Source: Saccharothrix sp. ST-888 (GTDB lineage: Bacteria > Actinomycetota > Actinomycetes > Streptomycetales > Streptomycetaceae). Taken from it: a stretch of DNA of 64,000 nucleotides. Shown here one piece after another: positions 62,797 to 64,000 of this stretch (the stretch's first letter is position 1; each line of letters begins with the position of its first letter). Location of the stretch: contig NZ_JYJF01000004.1 in the NCBI RefSeq assembly GCF_000955975.1, forward strand, positions 1 to 64,000, written 5' to 3'. The position numbers were made by a program, and so were the translations under genes. The notes beneath the pieces are model-generated. The model was not told where the DNA came from. It worked only from the letters and a program-made list of their open reading frames with translations, and did no database searches.

Positions 62797-64000
62797 GGCG
62801 GGTCGGCCCGTTCGACCACGGCGACGGAGGTTTCGAGGTCGAGATCCTGCACCAGGTACGTACGGCCCTGGTGCAGGTGGACCGCGCCGGTGTGCACGGT
62901 GGTGTGGGCCGCTGCCGCGTCCACGGTGCCGAGCAGCCGTCCGGTGGAGCCTTCGACGATCTGCACCGGGCTGCCGCCGCTGCCCCGCAGGTCCACGGCG
63001 TCCGCAGCGCGCTCACGCCGGGTCCAGTACCAGGCGTTGTCACCGCGCCGCCGCAGCAGCCCGCGCTGCTCCAGCACCGGGAGCAGCTGCGCGGTGGAGG
63101 GGCCGAACAGGGCCAGGTCGCTTTCGCCGAGTGGGAGTTCGGCGGCGGCCGCGCAGAGGTGGGGCGCGAGGATGTGGGGGTTGTCGGGGTCGAGCACGGT
63201 GGCTTCGACGGGGGTGGCGAACAGCGCCTCCGGGTGGTGCACGAGGTAGGTGTCCAGGGGGTCGTCCCGGGCGATCAGCATGGCGAGCGCGCCCTGGCCC
63301 TCTCGTCCCGCTCGTCCGGCCTGCTGCCAGAGCGAGGCTCTGGTCCCCGGGTAGCCGGCCATCAGAACGGCGTCCAGGCCCGAGACGTCCACGCCGAGCT
63401 CGAGAGCGGAGGTCGAGGCGAGGCCGAGGAGCCGTCCGGAGTACAGGTCGCGCTCCAGGGCACGGCGTTCCTCCGCGAGGTAGCCGCCCCGGTACGCGGC
63501 GACGCGGGCGGCGAGTGGTGAGCCGAGCTGGTCCTGCGCCTGCAGGGCGACGAGTTCGGCGGCACGGCGTGAGCGGACGAAGACCACCGTCCGCGTTCCG
63601 GCCCCGACCAGGTCGGTGAGCAGGTAGCCGGCTTCGGCGGTGGCGGTGCGGCGTACGGGTGCGCCGTGCTCGCCGACGTTCTCGGTGAGCGGAGGTTCCC
63701 AGAGGGCGAAGACCAGCGGGCCGCGTGGTGAGGCGTCTTCCGTCACCGCGACGGCCGGGAGGCCGGTGAGCCGTTCAGCAGTGGCCGCCGGGTCGGCGGT
63801 GGTGGCTGACGCGAGCAGGAAGACCGGCTCGGAGCCGTACCGGGCGCAGAGCCGGCGCAGCCGACGCAGCACCTGGGCGACGTGCGAGCCGAAGACGCCG
63901 CGGTAGCTGTGGCACTCGTCGATCACGACGTACTTCAGCGTCTTGAGGAAGGAGGACCAGCGCGCGTGACCGGGGAGGATGCCGCGATGCAGCATGTCCG
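62154..64000 (-). CDS. DEAD/DEAH-box helicase with DUF1998 domain (MrfA/YprA-like), 5' end outside window
   Basis: At least 613 C-terminal residues of a large superfamily 2 helicase; the N-terminal part with Walker A is beyond base 64000. Visible are motif II in the form IDECHSYRG, motif III ASATT, motif V STSALELGVDV and motif VI QQAGRAGREG. The C-terminal DUF1998 domain carries four cysteines in CECERGCPSCVQSPKCG that should bind zinc. B. subtilis MrfA repairs mitomycin C damage; actinobacterial versions sit next to the Flp/Tad cluster (Rv3649). It converges on the TadE-like gene. A housekeeping repair role is likely. Confidence 0.9.
   Translation of the reverse strand, partial: DMLHRGILPGHARWSSFLKTLKYVVIDECHSYRGVFGSHVAQVLRRLRRLCARYGSEPVFLLASATTADPAATAERLTGLPAVAVTEDASPRGPLVFALWEPPLTENVGEHGAPVRRTATAEAGYLLTDLVGAGTRTVVFVRSRRAAELVALQAQDQLGSPLAARVAAYRGGYLAEERRALERDLYSGRLLGLASTSALELGVDVSGLDAVLMAGYPGTRASLWQQAGRAGREGQGALAMLIARDDPLDTYLVHHPEALFATPVEATVLDPDNPHILAPHLCAAAAELPLGESDLALFGPSTAQLLPVLEQRGLLRRRGDNAWYWTRRERAADAVDLRGSGGSPVQIVEGSTGRLLGTVDAAAAHTTVHTGAVHLHQGRTYLVQDLDLETSVAVVERADPPYTTAARDITSISILGTDTSVEWGEARLCFGSVEVVNQVVGYLRKRIATGEILGESKLDLPPRTLRTRAVWWTVTEDQLLDAEIPFDQLPGAAHAAEHASIGLLPLFATCDRWDIGGVSVPLHPDTQLPTVFVYDGHSGGAGFAERGFHRAEQWLTATRDAIAACECERGCPSCVQSPKCGNGNEPLDKAAAVRLLDILLAGAPGLLAPARGGA

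Overview
The window is high-GC actinobacterial DNA, most likely from a streptomycete (Streptomyces or Kitasatospora). The evidence is the very strong G/C bias at third codon positions, frequent GTG starts, ATGA/GTGA-coupled operons, and two blocks of gene order shared with mycobacteria: nth - NUDIX - marP - alpha/beta hydrolase, and HAD - ssd - tadABC - flp - tadE - helicase. No rRNA, tRNA or CRISPR array was seen.

Region 1 (1-19.7 kb) is a biosynthetic locus for a reduced, non-aromatic polyketide made by discrete (type II) enzymes; its left end lies outside the window. It starts with the end of an acyl-CoA carboxylase beta gene and an epsilon gene (extender supply). It then holds two acyl carrier proteins, three ketosynthases with a complete Cys-His-His triad, three ketosynthase-like proteins that have lost the cysteine, a FabD-type malonyl transferase, a FabG-type ketoreductase, two small hotdog dehydratases and a FabL-type enoyl reductase. 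Also present are a double-hotdog protein, three alpha/beta hydrolases, an HCCA-isomerase-like protein, an SRPBCC protein and an MFS exporter. No aromatase/cyclase and no regulator are visible. The most unusual part is a trio of DsrE/TusBCD-like sulfur-relay proteins in the middle of the operon. A MITE-like element sits between the SRPBCC gene and the exporter.

Region 2 (19.7-26.4 kb) carries an NRDE/TANGO2 protein, a 3-mercaptopyruvate sulfurtransferase, a remnant of a PEP-mutase-family gene and a STAND/TPR protein with a degenerate P-loop. It also holds a CDP-glycerol-glycerophosphotransferase-like gene whose frame is broken by about ten copies of a 7-bp tandem repeat. Loss of one unit or gain of two would restore a 593-residue protein, which is the layout of a phase-variable gene.

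Region 3 (26.4-36.4 kb) is a complete type I Wadjet anti-plasmid system (jetABCD), bracketed by a truncated nth copy on the left and an intact, diverged nth on the right.

Region 4 (36.3-55.3 kb) is ordinary chromosomal backbone: NUDIX, MarP-like protease, DUF457 protein, alpha/beta hydrolase, holin-like protein, NhaA, a NarL-type two-component system, acetyl-CoA synthetase, a permuted papain-fold protein, a SulP-carbonic anhydrase fusion, a CooC/MinD-like ATPase, a Fic-like protein and a HAD phosphatase.

Region 5 (55.9-64 kb) is a Flp/Tad pilus operon (ssd, tadA, a 53-codon repeat-bearing gene, tadB, tadC, flp pilin, two TadE-like genes) converging on a DEAD/DEAH helicase cut by the window end.
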